A DNA stretch of 64,000 nt from contig NZ_MAUE01000048.1 of NCBI RefSeq assembly GCF_001702265.1, positions 1 through 64,000 of the forward strand. Reading direction: 5' to 3'. Of this stretch, positions 7,853-16,298 are shown one piece after another. Position 1 is the first letter of the stretch, and each line of letters begins with the position of its first letter. The DNA comes from Pseudomonas aylmerensis (GTDB lineage: Bacteria; Pseudomonadota; Gammaproteobacteria; Pseudomonadales; Pseudomonadaceae). The notes under the pieces were generated by a model that saw only the letters and a list, made by a program, of their open reading frames with translations, searched no databases and was not told the origin of the DNA. Both the position numbers and the translations under genes were made by a program.

Positions 7853-8563
7853 ATGAAACGAAGCAAGTACGTCCAGCTGTCGCTGGCAGCGTCGGTCGCC
7901 ATGGCGATATCCGGCTGCGGCCCGACGGAAAAAACCTACGATTTGCAGAAAAAGTACAACTTCCAGTCCGTTCAGCAGTGCGCCGATGAAAAACTTCCGG
8001 TGGACGTCTGCTCCGACGCCTACATGACGGCCATGGCCGAGCATCGCCGCATTGCGCCGGTGTACGACAACCAGGCCGATTGCGATGCCGATTTTGTCGC
8101 CGACTGGTGCCAGCAGGACTCCACCGGCAAATTCATCCCCAGGCTCGGCGGTTTCGAGCTGACCGCCGAAGGGCAGGTGACGCAATCCCAGGTCGACGCA
8201 GCCAATGCCCAAGTGGCCGGTTCCCAGGCGAACAGTGGCGGCTCGGGTTTCTCCACCAGCAGCCTGCTGACCGGGCTGCTGATCGGCAACATGCTGAGCA
8301 ACAATCGCAACAGCTACCGCTCCGAGCCGGTGTACCGCTATCGCGATGATCGCGGCGACTACGCCTCCTCGACGCTCAATCAGCGCGTCTCGAAGGGTGC
8401 CACGTTTGGCCGCTCGAACCAGGCCCGCTACGGCAGCAGCAATTACACCAACACGCTGCGCTCCTCCAGCAAGTCGAGCTCCGTGGCCTCGGCCACCTCC
8501 CGTGGCGGCTTCGGCAGCAAGGCCAGCGCGCGCAGCGGCTGGGGCGGCGGGTCGAGCAGTTAA
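7853..8563 (+). CDS. yjfM: DUF1190 lipoprotein (YjfM/YgiB-like)
   Basis: A 236-residue protein with a lipoprotein signal peptide and lipobox AISGC (Cys22). Residues 30-125 contain repeated QCxxE / CxDAY / DCxxDF / WCQQD elements, the cysteine pattern of DUF1190 proteins. The last 90 residues are low-complexity Ser/Arg/Gly and end in GWGGGSSS. In enterobacteria, YgiB and YjfM are always next to a GspS-like ATP-grasp gene, and here too the ligase gene follows after 12 bases. The flexible Ser/Gly tail could be a substrate of that ligase, but this is speculation. Confidence 0.82.
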   Translation: MKRSKYVQLSLAASVAMAISGCGPTEKTYDLQKKYNFQSVQQCADEKLPVDVCSDAYMTAMAEHRRIAPVYDNQADCDADFVADWCQQDSTGKFIPRLGGFELTAEGQVTQSQVDAANAQVAGSQANSGGSGFSTSSLLTGLLIGNMLSNNRNSYRSEPVYRYRDDRGDYASSTLNQRVSKGATFGRSNQARYGSSNYTNTLRSSSKSSSVASATSRGGFGSKASARSGWGGGSSS

Positions 8564-8575
8564 GGAAGACGGGCC

Positions 8576-9733
8576 ATGAAGAAGATCCCTTGCGCAGAGC
8601 GCCATGACTGGAAACAGACCGCCGACAGCCTCGGCTTTCTGTTCCATACCATCGACGACGAACCCTACTGGGACGAGAGCGCGTACTACCAGTTCACGCT
8701 CCAGCAAATCGAGCGCGACCTCGAAGACCCGACCACCGAGATTCATGACATGTGCATGGACCTCGTCGCCCGCGTGGTCCACAGCGAAGAACTGCTCGAA
8801 CGCCTGAGCATTCCCGCGCCCTTCTACGACATGATCCGCACCTCATGGCTGGAAGGCCACCCGCACCTGTACGGGCGCATGGACTTCTCCTACAACGGCA
8901 GCGGCCCCGCCAAGTTGCTCGAGCTCAACTACGACACCCCGACCAGCCTCTACGAAGCCGCGGCGTTCCAATGGGGCTGGCTGGAACAATGCATTGAACG
9001 CGGCCTGCTGCCCAAACACGCCGACCAGTTCAACAGCATCGACACCAAACTGCACCAGGCCTTCGCCCAACTGCAGGTCAACCAGCCGTTCTACTTCGCC
9101 TCGATGAAGGACTCGGTCGAAGACAAAGGCACCACCGACTATCTGCGCCTGGTCGCGGAAAAAGTCGGCATCGAATCACGCCACATCGACATCGAAGACA
9201 TCGGCCTGACCAGCGATGGCCGCTTCGTCGACCTCGAAGATCGCTGGATTCCCCACCTGTTCAAACTGCACGCCTGGGAGTTCATCTTCCACGAACCCTT
9301 TGGTTCGGCGATTGCCCAGAGCGACACGCAGTTTTTTGAGCCGGCCTGGAAATCGATTATTTCCAACAAAGGCATCCTGCCGCTGTTGTGGGAGTTCAAC
9401 AAAGGCCACCCGAATTTGCTCGCGGCCCATCTGGATACAGAGCCAGGTAAAGCTGTGCCGAAGGGCTGGGTGCGCAAGCCGTTCTTCTCGCGGGAAGGAG
9501 CGAACATCGAGTTGCAGACGGCTGATGGGCTGATTGTGAAAGAGGACGGCCCCTACACGGATGCGCCGTTTATCCTTCAGGAGTTCGCACCGCTGCCACG
9601 GTTTGGGGACAGCTATACACTGATTGGGTCTTGGGTGATTGGGGATCAAGCCGCCGGCATCGGCGTGCGGGAAGACAACAGTTTGATCACCAAGGATTCG
9701 AGTCGGTTCTTGCCGCATTTGATATTGGATTGA
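8576..9733 (+). CDS. yjfC: Glutathionylspermidine-synthase-type ATP-grasp ligase (YjfC-like)
   Basis: A 385-residue protein equal in length to E. coli YjfC (about 387) and to the C-terminal synthetase domain of Gss; the CHAP amidase half of Gss is absent. Recognisable ATP-grasp segments are GRMDFSYNGSGPAKLLELNYDTPTSLYEAA (about 99-128) and FFSREGANIEL (about 302-312). The motif pair LQEFAPLP and IGSWVIGDQAAGIGVREDNSLIT follows. Such enzymes join a carboxylate to an amine at the cost of ATP. True GSP synthesis has not been shown for the stand-alone YjfC class, so the acceptor may be a peptide or protein. It is the last gene of the operon. Confidence 0.85.
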   Translation: MKKIPCAERHDWKQTADSLGFLFHTIDDEPYWDESAYYQFTLQQIERDLEDPTTEIHDMCMDLVARVVHSEELLERLSIPAPFYDMIRTSWLEGHPHLYGRMDFSYNGSGPAKLLELNYDTPTSLYEAAAFQWGWLEQCIERGLLPKHADQFNSIDTKLHQAFAQLQVNQPFYFASMKDSVEDKGTTDYLRLVAEKVGIESRHIDIEDIGLTSDGRFVDLEDRWIPHLFKLHAWEFIFHEPFGSAIAQSDTQFFEPAWKSIISNKGILPLLWEFNKGHPNLLAAHLDTEPGKAVPKGWVRKPFFSREGANIELQTADGLIVKEDGPYTDAPFILQEFAPLPRFGDSYTLIGSWVIGDQAAGIGVREDNSLITKDSSRFLPHLILD

Positions 9734-9834
9734 GGCTGGAGCTTGAAGAGCCAGCAGGGCTGATCGCTTTTATTTGCAGGACGTTTCCGAGAGAATCCCA
9801 ACCGCATTGCGCCAGCGGGAGTGCAGGCATTAAA

Positions 9835-9855
9835 AAGCCGGCTTGTGGCCGGCTT
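9835..9855. terminator. Hairpin after the yjf-like operon
   Basis: AAGCCGGC (9835-9842) and GCCGGCTT (9848-9855) form a perfect 8-bp stem with a 5-base loop. It lies in the 300-base gap between the convergent ATP-grasp and repressor genes, about 100 bases past the operon's stop. The run of U after the stem is weak on both strands. Nothing else is recognisable in 9734-10034. Confidence 0.55.
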
Positions 9856-10034
9856 CTCGGGGACTGCCTCAGCTTGTTTTTGACAAACCTCACCAGCCTT
9901 CAAATCGCTCAGCCAACATCGAGTCTGGCTGAATAGTAGGGGCATCCGCGGGAACTCCTCCGCTTCGCCAGGCAAGGTGGATAGCGCAAAGCCACCCCCT
10001 GCCAAATGTGCGGCGCATGATACCCACATTCACT

Positions 10035-10805
10035 TCAAATGCCCACCTCCGGATCCGATTTAGAGCCTTCCCAGCCCAGCAGGTGTTCGTCCAGCGGCAC
10101 CGGTCGGCGGTTGTTCAGGGTGGACCACCAGAACACCCAGCCCACGATGGTGAAGTTCTGCTCGAACCGCTGTTCGTGTGTGAGGTATTCGTCCGGGTGT
10201 TCGCTGGCGTTGTGGCTGCGCATGCGCAAGCCACCCCCGGGTCGGTTGTAGAGGTATTTGATACGCAGCATGCCGTCATGTTCGACCGCGTAGATTTCGC
10301 CATCGATGATTTGGGTGCGGCCTTTGTCGATGGCGAGGGTGGCGCCCTGTTGGATGATGTCGATCATGCTGTTGTCGACCATGTAGGCGCCCAGCGCGCG
10401 GTCGGCGTTGACGTTGAGGGCTTGCAGGGTCTGCAGTGAGATACGGATGCATTCGGTGGAGGTGAATGAAGTGTGGAGGGCGATCTCCACGTCGATTTTT
10501 TCCGGGCGGCAGGCGGGGCCTGTGAGGTATTTTCCGGTTTCTTCGCGGGCAGGGAGTCCTTTCCTGGTGTCCGGGCCTTCCAGCAGGAAGTTGGCCGGTG
10601 GGTGTTTGGGGCCTTCGCCGGTGCGTAGCCAACGGCTGGAGATGCACAGCAGTTCTGCGATCTCGTTGAGTCGGCCCATGGGTACACCGCGTTTGAACCA
10701 GTTGTTCACGTGTTGAGGCGTGACACCACGGTTCTTGGCGAAGTCGGAGGCGGAAAGATGAACTTCCCGCAGTAGCGCTTTTAAGCGGTCACCTGATGTA
10801 TTCAT
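10035..10805 (-). CDS. XRE-S24 (LexA/CI-like) transcriptional repressor
   Basis: A 256-residue protein. An N-terminal helix-turn-helix (about residues 5-60, with VTPQHVNNWFKRGVP) is followed by a linker. The C-terminal S24 domain carries Ser146 (VDNSMID) and Lys183 (LRIKYLY) in the positions of the LexA/CI Ser-Lys dyad. This is the architecture of phage and pyocin repressors such as PrtR, which are inactivated after DNA damage by RecA-stimulated self-cleavage. I see no obvious Ala-Gly or Cys-Gly cleavage site, so self-cleavage is uncertain. No phage or bacteriocin genes are adjacent, so it is an orphan here. It may bind the inverted repeat directly upstream of its own start. Confidence 0.82.
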   Translation of the reverse strand: MNTSGDRLKALLREVHLSASDFAKNRGVTPQHVNNWFKRGVPMGRLNEIAELLCISSRWLRTGEGPKHPPANFLLEGPDTRKGLPAREETGKYLTGPACRPEKIDVEIALHTSFTSTECIRISLQTLQALNVNADRALGAYMVDNSMIDIIQQGATLAIDKGRTQIIDGEIYAVEHDGMLRIKYLYNRPGGGLRMRSHNASEHPDEYLTHEQRFEQNFTIVGWVFWWSTLNNRRPVPLDEHLLGWEGSKSDPEVGI

Positions 10806-10806
10806 A

Positions 10807-10853
10807 AACGCAAGTTTACTGGTCGGAAAAACAGATCAAATAAACTATGCGTT
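10807..10853. promoter_or_regulatory. Candidate operator in front of the S24 repressor
   Basis: AACGCAAGTTTA (10807-10818) and TAAACTATGCGTT (10841-10853) are inverted copies differing by one inserted base, separated by 22 bases. They begin one base upstream of the repressor ATG and so would overlap its promoter. TAAAC/GTTTA half-sites recur at 10914-10925. An autoregulatory site is the simplest reading. Confidence 0.45.
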
Positions 10854-10962
10854 GACTGGCGGACGTAGGTTTTTACTTAGTTGTAGTCTGATACTTCCGA
10901 TGGTTAATTAACTTAAACAGCGTTTATAAAGTGTTCAACTTAGGGTTTAATTTTTCCCACAA

Positions 10963-10990
10963 AAAAAGCCCCGGATAATCGGGGCTTTTT
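10963..10990 (-). terminator. Rho-independent terminator of ppa
   Basis: AAAAAGCCCCG (10963-10973) pairs with CGGGGCTTTTT (10980-10990) around a 6-base loop, giving a classical GC stem with A/T flanks on both strands. It lies 28 bases beyond the leftward ppa stop and separates it from the S24 repressor's promoter. Confidence 0.88.
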
Positions 10991-11018
10991 CAATTGCCTA
11001 GGCAATGAGGAGTCGGTA

Positions 11019-11546
11019 TCAGCCTTTGTAGGCAGCGACCGACTTCAGGATCTCGGCGCGGGCGGCGTCTGCGTTGCCCCAACCGTCGATCTTCACCCAT
11101 TTGCCTTTTTCGAGGTCTTTGTAGTTCTCGAAGAAGTGTTTGATCTGCTCCAGCAACAGCGGCGGCAGGTCGGTGTATTCCTTCACGTCCACATACAGCT
11201 GGGACAGCTTGTCGTGGGGTACTGCGATAACTTTGGCATCGCCGCCGCCATCGTCGGTCATGTTCAGGATACCGACTGGACGGGCGCGGATAACCGAACC
11301 TGGGGTCACTGGGTAGGGGGTGACCACCAGCACGTCGAGGGGGTCACCGTCGTCGGCCAGGGTGTTAGGGATAAAACCGTAGTTGGCCGGGTAGAACATC
11401 GGGGTGGCCATGAAACGGTCAACGAACAGGCAGTCGCTGTCTTTGTCGATTTCGTATTTGATCGGCGCGTGGTTGGCCGGAATCTCGATGGCGACGTAGA
11501 TGTCGTTCGGCAGGTCTTTGCCAGCCGGAATCTTGCTGTAGCTCAT
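11019..11546 (-). CDS. ppa: Inorganic pyrophosphatase
   Basis: A 175-residue family I soluble pyrophosphatase, the usual bacterial length. The signature DDGDPLDVLV with three metal-binding aspartates lies near residues 65-74, and the substrate-binding KYE motif is in APIKYEIDKD. It hydrolyses pyrophosphate in the cytosol and so pulls biosynthetic reactions forward. It is monocistronic with its own strong terminator. It marks the left end of the block conserved with P. aeruginosa. Confidence 0.97.
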   Translation of the reverse strand: MSYSKIPAGKDLPNDIYVAIEIPANHAPIKYEIDKDSDCLFVDRFMATPMFYPANYGFIPNTLADDGDPLDVLVVTPYPVTPGSVIRARPVGILNMTDDGGGDAKVIAVPHDKLSQLYVDVKEYTDLPPLLLEQIKHFFENYKDLEKGKWVKIDGWGNADAARAEILKSVAAYKG

Positions 11547-11655
11547 TGGGCGTTGCCCCCGTTAATTGGCCAAGAAACTTGGCCGGATTGGCCTAAAAGT
11601 GGCGGCGATTATAGGCATATTCCGCCGCCGATGCCATGCGCCAGACGTCGTACGG

Positions 11656-12471
11656 TTATTCGTCCTGCGGCTGATAGCGTGGGTCGCTGGCTTGCAGTTG
11701 GACGAGGCGGGCCAGCGGATCCTGGCGGTAAAAGCGGCTGAGTTGGGCGTACACCTGTGGATAACTGTTGACCAGTAAATCCGGGGCGCTGAAGAAATAT
11801 TCGCTGGTGACGGCAAAGAATTCCGCCGGGTTCTCGGCGGCATAGGGGTCGATCTCGGTCTCGACGTCCGGGTTGGCGTCCAGTTGACGATTGAGGTCAT
11901 CAAAGGCGCTCTGCATCACGCTGGCCCATTCCTGCACGCGCATGTCGTGATGCAGCGGCGGCAGGCCGTTGGCATCGCCGTTGAGCATGTCGAGCTTGTG
12001 CGCCAGCTCGTGGATCACCAGGTTGTAGCCTTCCCACTGACCGCTGGCCAGCACGCCGGGCCAGGCGAGGATGACCGGGCCTTGTTGCCAGGCTTCGCCG
12101 CTGTGTTCGCCGTCCCACTCGTGTTCGATGCCACTGCTGTCGCGATGGCGCTGGGGGCTGACGAAGTCGTCGGGGTACAGCACGATCTCATGGAAGCCCT
12201 GATACCAGTCGAGATCGCCGAGGTTCATCAGCGGCAGTTGCGCCTGGGCGGCGAGCAGCAGGCGTTGTTCCTGGTGCAGTTCGACGCCGGGCAGGGCGGT
12301 CAGGTGTTTTTCGGCGAGGAACACCACGCAGGCTTCGCGCAGCCATTGGTCCTGCTCGGCGCTGAGGCCGTCGAGGAAGGTCAGGTGGTGGCGCACCCGC
12401 TGCCAGGTGTCATCGGCAATCGGGTGCTTGGCCAGCAGGCGCCGGCGGCGCCAGGCGCTGAGGGACCACAT
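11656..12471 (-). CDS. mtfA: MtfA-type zinc peptidase (M90)
   Basis: A 271-residue protein close to E. coli MtfA (265). The zinc motif H154-E-L-A-H158 is followed by KLDMLNGDANGLPPL. A downstream glutamate-rich stretch (ENPAEFFAVTSEYFF) provides the third ligand region seen in anthrax-lethal-factor-like peptidases. In E. coli MtfA binds and inactivates the glucose repressor Mlc and has aminopeptidase activity. Pseudomonas generally lacks the same Mlc/PTS circuit, so the partner here is uncertain. It follows the DedA gene by 6 bases in the same direction and is probably co-transcribed. Confidence 0.9.
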   Translation of the reverse strand: MWSLSAWRRRRLLAKHPIADDTWQRVRHHLTFLDGLSAEQDQWLREACVVFLAEKHLTALPGVELHQEQRLLLAAQAQLPLMNLGDLDWYQGFHEIVLYPDDFVSPQRHRDSSGIEHEWDGEHSGEAWQQGPVILAWPGVLASGQWEGYNLVIHELAHKLDMLNGDANGLPPLHHDMRVQEWASVMQSAFDDLNRQLDANPDVETEIDPYAAENPAEFFAVTSEYFFSAPDLLVNSYPQVYAQLSRFYRQDPLARLVQLQASDPRYQPQDE

Positions 12472-12477
12472 TGCCGG

Positions 12478-13134
12478 TCAGTGCGGCTTGGCTTCGGAGG
12501 ACGCGCGGCCAAAACGGCTGCGGAATACACCAATGATCATCGGCACCAGCGACAGCAGAATGATGAACACCACCAGCAGCGACAGGTTTTTCTTGATGAA
12601 CGGCACGTTGCCGAAGAAGTAGCCCAGGGTCACCAGGCCGCCGACCCAGAGGATGGTGCCCAGTACGCTGAAACCGAAGAAACGTGCGTAAGGCATCTTC
12701 GCGATGCCGGCGACGAACGGTGCGAAGGTGCGCAGGATCGGCAGGAAGCGCGCCAGCGTCACGGTCTTGCCGCCATGGCGATCATAGAAGTCGTGGGTTT
12801 TCTGCAGGTAGTCGCGGCGGAAGATTTTCGAGTTCGGGTTGTTGAACAAGCGTTCGCCGACCGTTCGCCCAATCACGTAATTGGTGCTGTCGCCGAGAAT
12901 CGCTGCGAGCATCAGCAGGCCGCCCAGCAATACCGGGTCCATGCCGCCGCCTGCCGCCACGGCACCCGCGATAAACAGCAACGAATCACCCGGCAGAAAT
13001 GGCATGACCACCAGGCCGGTTTCGCAAAAAATCACCAGAAACAGAATGGCGTAGATCCACGGACCGTAATTGGTTACCAGCAGGTCGAGGTAGACGTCGA
13101 GATGCAGGATAAGGTCAAGCGGGTTGAAATCCAT
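12478..13134 (-). CDS. DedA family membrane protein
   Basis: A 218-residue DedA/VTT-domain protein. I use the ATG at 13134 (MDFNPLDLILHLDVYL), which has an AGGTG site six bases away; a GTG three codons earlier is possible. It has the family motifs ETGLVVMPFLPGDSLLFIAGA, a re-entrant region, and FARFLPILRTFAPFVAG with the conserved arginines. DedA proteins move undecaprenyl phosphate or phospholipids across the inner membrane and affect proton-motive force and cationic peptide resistance. It is upstream of and close to mtfA. Confidence 0.92.
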   Translation of the reverse strand: MDFNPLDLILHLDVYLDLLVTNYGPWIYAILFLVIFCETGLVVMPFLPGDSLLFIAGAVAAGGGMDPVLLGGLLMLAAILGDSTNYVIGRTVGERLFNNPNSKIFRRDYLQKTHDFYDRHGGKTVTLARFLPILRTFAPFVAGIAKMPYARFFGFSVLGTILWVGGLVTLGYFFGNVPFIKKNLSLLVVFIILLSLVPMIIGVFRSRFGRASSEAKPH

Positions 13135-13353
13135 GGATGGCACCTGTGTGAATGGCCCGACTCAGCAGGCCTGTGCGGAAGCTCGGGTAAGTAAGGCTAC
13201 AAGTGTATGCCGCATTTCTTACAACCCTGAAAGGTCCGCATTATACGGATTGAGCGGTGAAAAGCCTGTTGGTTTTGTAGCGGGGGATGTCGCACAGAGG
13301 CTGGGTTACGGTCTGAATGTTATCGAATGTCCGATTGTCGCCGCTGGCCTTTT

Positions 13354-13440
13354 TGGGAGCTGGCTTGCCTGCGATGCAGACACCTCGGTGTTCAGTGAGA
13401 CCGAGGTGATGCCATCGCCGGCAAGCCGGCTCCTACAGGG
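13354..13440. repeat. REPIN (type GGGAGCTGGCTTGCCTGCGAT)
   Basis: Two inverted REP halves, GGGAGCTGGCTTGCCTGCGAT and ATCGCCGGCAAGCCGGCTCC, flank an inner hairpin CACCTCGG...CCGAGGTG. It sits in the 320-base gap between the DedA promoter side and the 3' end of the GNAT gene. The rest of that gap shows nothing recognisable. Confidence 0.88.
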
Positions 13441-13458
13441 GATTTGTGGGGTTTGGGG

Positions 13459-13917
13459 TCAATCTTCGCTGATCGGCAATGTGTAGTTCTTGAACTCGGT
13501 GTCCTCGCGAAACCCGATCGACTCGTAGGTCTTCTGCGCCACTTCGTTGTCACTGCTGGTCGACACCCGCAACCGCACGGCCTGCGTTTCCTTGGCCATT
13601 TTCTTCGCGGTGCGCATCAAGTTGTCCGCCACCAGTTGGCGACGAGCGTCCTCGGCGACGTAGATGTCATTCAGGATCCATACGCGCTTGAGCGACAGTG
13701 ACGAAAAGCTTGGATACAGCTGGCAAAACCCAAGCAACTTCTTGTCGTCATCATCGGCGAGGGCCAGGTAAATCACTGACTCTTTGCGGCGCAGGCGTTT
13801 TTCGAGGAAGGCGCGCGAGGAATCCGGGAAGGGCAGGGCCCCATAAAACTCGCGGTATTTGACGAACAACGGGGTCAACAGGTCCAGGTGTTCCAGGGTC
13901 GCTTGAGTGATCCGCAT
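13459..13917 (-). CDS. GNAT family N-acetyltransferase
   Basis: A 152-residue single-domain GNAT protein. The ATG at 13917 (MRITQATLEHLDLL) has a TTGAGG site; a longer open frame to 13998 lacks one. The acetyl-CoA pocket is visible at IYVAEDARRQLVADNLMRTAKKMA (about 90-113), and the C-terminal NEVAQKTYESIGFRED is the usual beta6/alpha4 element. The acceptor substrate cannot be predicted. It follows eutC in the same direction, separated by about 90 bases, and is conserved there in other pseudomonads as I recall. Confidence 0.9.
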   Translation of the reverse strand: MRITQATLEHLDLLTPLFVKYREFYGALPFPDSSRAFLEKRLRRKESVIYLALADDDDKKLLGFCQLYPSFSSLSLKRVWILNDIYVAEDARRQLVADNLMRTAKKMAKETQAVRLRVSTSSDNEVAQKTYESIGFREDTEFKNYTLPISED

Positions 13918-14009
13918 GCCAGGCCTCAACTTCCAAATGGGGTATGACCACACACGCGGCCGTAACTCGATGCTGCCTAAAGGCGTGAAAAAGCGCAATC
14001 GTGCCGGTA

Positions 14010-14843
14010 TCAGTCCGTGGGCGGGCTGAGTAGGAAATTGCCTTTCATCAGGTCAGGGTCATCGGATTCAATGGTCTGAACCTGCGCCTCATCCTTCAGA
14101 TTGACCCCCGACAGCTGCCGGCGACACGCTTCTCGCATCAAGTACAGCAGGCGATGGGCCGCCATGCCATAACTCAACCCTTCCAGGCGCACATTGGAGA
14201 TGCAGTTGCGATAGGCATCGGTGAGACCGACCTTGGGGTTGTAGGTGAAGTACAGGCCCAGGCTGTCCGGCGAACTGAGCCCAGGCCGCTCGCCGATCAG
14301 GATCACCACCATCTTCGCACCGAGCAGTTGCCCGATCTCATCCGCCACCGCCACGCGGCCCTGTTCCACCAGAATCACCGGTGACAGTGACCACCCTTCG
14401 GCGTGGGTCTGTTCCTCCATACGTGTAAGAAACGGCAGGGTATGTTTATGCACCGCCAGTGCCGACAGGCCGTCGGCTACCACGATTGCCAAGTCGACGC
14501 CGCCGGGGTTGGACGATGCATGATCGCGCAGTAATTGGGCCGACTCGTCACTCAAGCGCCGACCCAGGTCCGGGCGTTGCAGGTACGTATGGCGGTCAAC
14601 GGCGGCGCTGTGCAGTAACAGGCTGTGACGCCCGCGCTCGGCCAGTTGGCTGCTGAGGCCGCCATGGTCGAAGGGCAGGTGCACCGCGTCCCGCGCCTGG
14701 GCGTGGGCAAACTGGAAGTCCAGTTGTGCGCCGGTGGGAATGCTCGTGCCAGTGCGGCCGAGGGCAATGCGCGCCGGCGTCAGGCGGCGCAGTTCGAGCC
14801 AGGGGTTGTCAGGCAGGTCGAGTTGCACGGGCGGCTCCTTCAT
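14010..14843 (-). CDS. eutC: Ethanolamine ammonia-lyase small (light) subunit
   Basis: A 277-residue EutC. The ATG at 14843 overlaps the eutB stop in an ATGA arrangement, so the two subunits are translationally coupled; an in-frame extension to 14942 inside eutB is not needed. Recognisable parts are VQARPDLGRRL-like segments, DGLSALAVHKH and the VVILIGERPGLSSPDSLGLY segment that forms part of the adenosylcobalamin site. With EutB it converts ethanolamine to acetaldehyde and ammonia. No eut microcompartment genes are present, so this is the compact compartment-free pathway. Confidence 0.96.
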   Translation of the reverse strand: MKEPPVQLDLPDNPWLELRRLTPARIALGRTGTSIPTGAQLDFQFAHAQARDAVHLPFDHGGLSSQLAERGRHSLLLHSAAVDRHTYLQRPDLGRRLSDESAQLLRDHASSNPGGVDLAIVVADGLSALAVHKHTLPFLTRMEEQTHAEGWSLSPVILVEQGRVAVADEIGQLLGAKMVVILIGERPGLSSPDSLGLYFTYNPKVGLTDAYRNCISNVRLEGLSYGMAAHRLLYLMREACRRQLSGVNLKDEAQVQTIESDDPDLMKGNFLLSPPTD

Positions 14844-16234
14844 CCCAGTTGCGCCAGGGCGTGGCGAAACGCCGGTGGCAGGCTGTTGCCGAAATGCACC
14901 TTGCCGTCGGCTTGCGTGAAGATGCCCATTTTCGCCAGCCACTGTTCAAACTCCGGCGCCGGCTTTAAACCCAATGTTTGCCGGGCATAGAGGGCGTCGT
15001 GGAAGGAGGTGGTCTGGTAGTTGAGCATGATGTCGTCGGAGCCGGGGATGCCCATGATGAAGTTGATCCCGGCCACGCCCAGCAGGGTCAGCAGGGTATC
15101 CATGTCATCCTGGTCGGCTTCGGCATGGTTGGTGTAGCAGATGTCGCAGCCCATCGGCACGCCGAGCAGCTTGCCGCAGAAGTGATCTTCGAGGCCGGCG
15201 CGGATGATCTGCTTGCCGTTGTACAGGTACTCCGGGCCGATAAATCCTACGACCGTATTCACCAAAAATGGCTTGAAATGCCGGGCCACGGCGTAGGCTC
15301 GCGTCTCGCAGGTTTGCTGGTCGACGCCAAAATGCGCGTTGGCCGACAAGGCGCTGCCCTGGCCGGTTTCGAAATACATCAGGTTCTGCCCGAGGGTGCC
15401 GCGATTCAGGCTCAAGCCGGCGTCGTAACCTTCCTGCAGCACGCTCAGGCTGATGCCGAAACTGGCGTTGGCCGCTTCGGTGCCGGCAATCGATTGGAAC
15501 ACCAGGTCCAGCGGTACGCCCCGGTTGATGGCTTCGATGGAAGTGGTGACGTGAGTCAGCACGCAAGCCTGGGTCGGGATTTCGTAGCGCTGGATGATCG
15601 CGTCGAGCATTTCGAGCATGGCGCAGATCGAGGCGATGCTGTCGGTGGCCGGGTTGATGCCGATCATGGCGTCGCCGTTGCCATAGAGCAGGCCGTCGAG
15701 GATGCTCGCGGCAATGCCGGCCGGTTCATCCGTGGGATGGTTGGGCTGCAGCCGCGTCGACAGGCGTCCGCGCAGACCCATGGTGCCGCGAAACTGGGTG
15801 ACCACGCGGATCTTCTGCGCCACCAGCACCAGGTCCTGCACGCGCATGATTTTGGAGACGGCAGCGGCCATTTCCGGGGTCAGCCCCGGCGCCAGGGCGC
15901 GTAGGCTTTGTTCATCGGCGGCGTCGCTGAGCAGCCAGTCGCGCAGGCCGCCGACGGTCAGGTGGCTGACCGCGGCAAACGCCGGTTTATCGTGGGTGTC
16001 GATGATCAGCCGGGTGACTTCGTCGCTTTCATAGGGGATCAGCACCTCTTCGAGGAAGTGCTTCAGCGGGATATTCGCCAGCGCCATTTGCGCCGCGACA
16101 CGTTCGCCGTCGTTCTGCGCGGCGACGCCGGCGAGAAAGTCCCCGGAACGTGCGGGGCTGGCCTTGGCCATCACGTCCTTGAGGCTGTCGAAGCGGTAGG
16201 TCTGTGCACCCACCGCGTGGGAAAAGCTTGCCAT
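14840..16234 (-). CDS. eutB: Ethanolamine ammonia-lyase large (heavy) subunit
   Basis: A 464-residue protein, slightly longer than E. coli EutB (453), covering the full TIM-barrel catalytic subunit. Recognisable regions are RVVTQFRGTMGLRGRLSTRLQPNHPTD, NGDAMIGINPATDS and ETGQGSALSANAHFGVDQQTCE. Active-site Asn/Glu/Asp ligands of the ethanolamine are within these. It catalyses the B12-dependent radical deamination with EutC. A B12 supply is needed, but no EutA reactivase or EutT is visible. It lies downstream of eat and is co-oriented with exaC, consistent with an exaC-eat-eutBC transcription unit. Confidence 0.97.
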   Translation of the reverse strand: MASFSHAVGAQTYRFDSLKDVMAKASPARSGDFLAGVAAQNDGERVAAQMALANIPLKHFLEEVLIPYESDEVTRLIIDTHDKPAFAAVSHLTVGGLRDWLLSDAADEQSLRALAPGLTPEMAAAVSKIMRVQDLVLVAQKIRVVTQFRGTMGLRGRLSTRLQPNHPTDEPAGIAASILDGLLYGNGDAMIGINPATDSIASICAMLEMLDAIIQRYEIPTQACVLTHVTTSIEAINRGVPLDLVFQSIAGTEAANASFGISLSVLQEGYDAGLSLNRGTLGQNLMYFETGQGSALSANAHFGVDQQTCETRAYAVARHFKPFLVNTVVGFIGPEYLYNGKQIIRAGLEDHFCGKLLGVPMGCDICYTNHAEADQDDMDTLLTLLGVAGINFIMGIPGSDDIMLNYQTTSFHDALYARQTLGLKPAPEFEQWLAKMGIFTQADGKVHFGNSLPPAFRHALAQLG

Positions 16235-16298
16235 ACAGTGTCTCCTGGATGACGCGGGCCCGATGTGAGAATCGAACCCGCGTCGAGGTTTACGGCTA

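Noticed and set aside
7409..8782. A 457-codon leftward open frame opposite the DUF350 and DUF1190 genes
   Set aside because: It is antisense to two family-recognised genes, has low-complexity His/Gly/Ala/Arg composition typical of high-GC shadow frames, and resembles no known protein.
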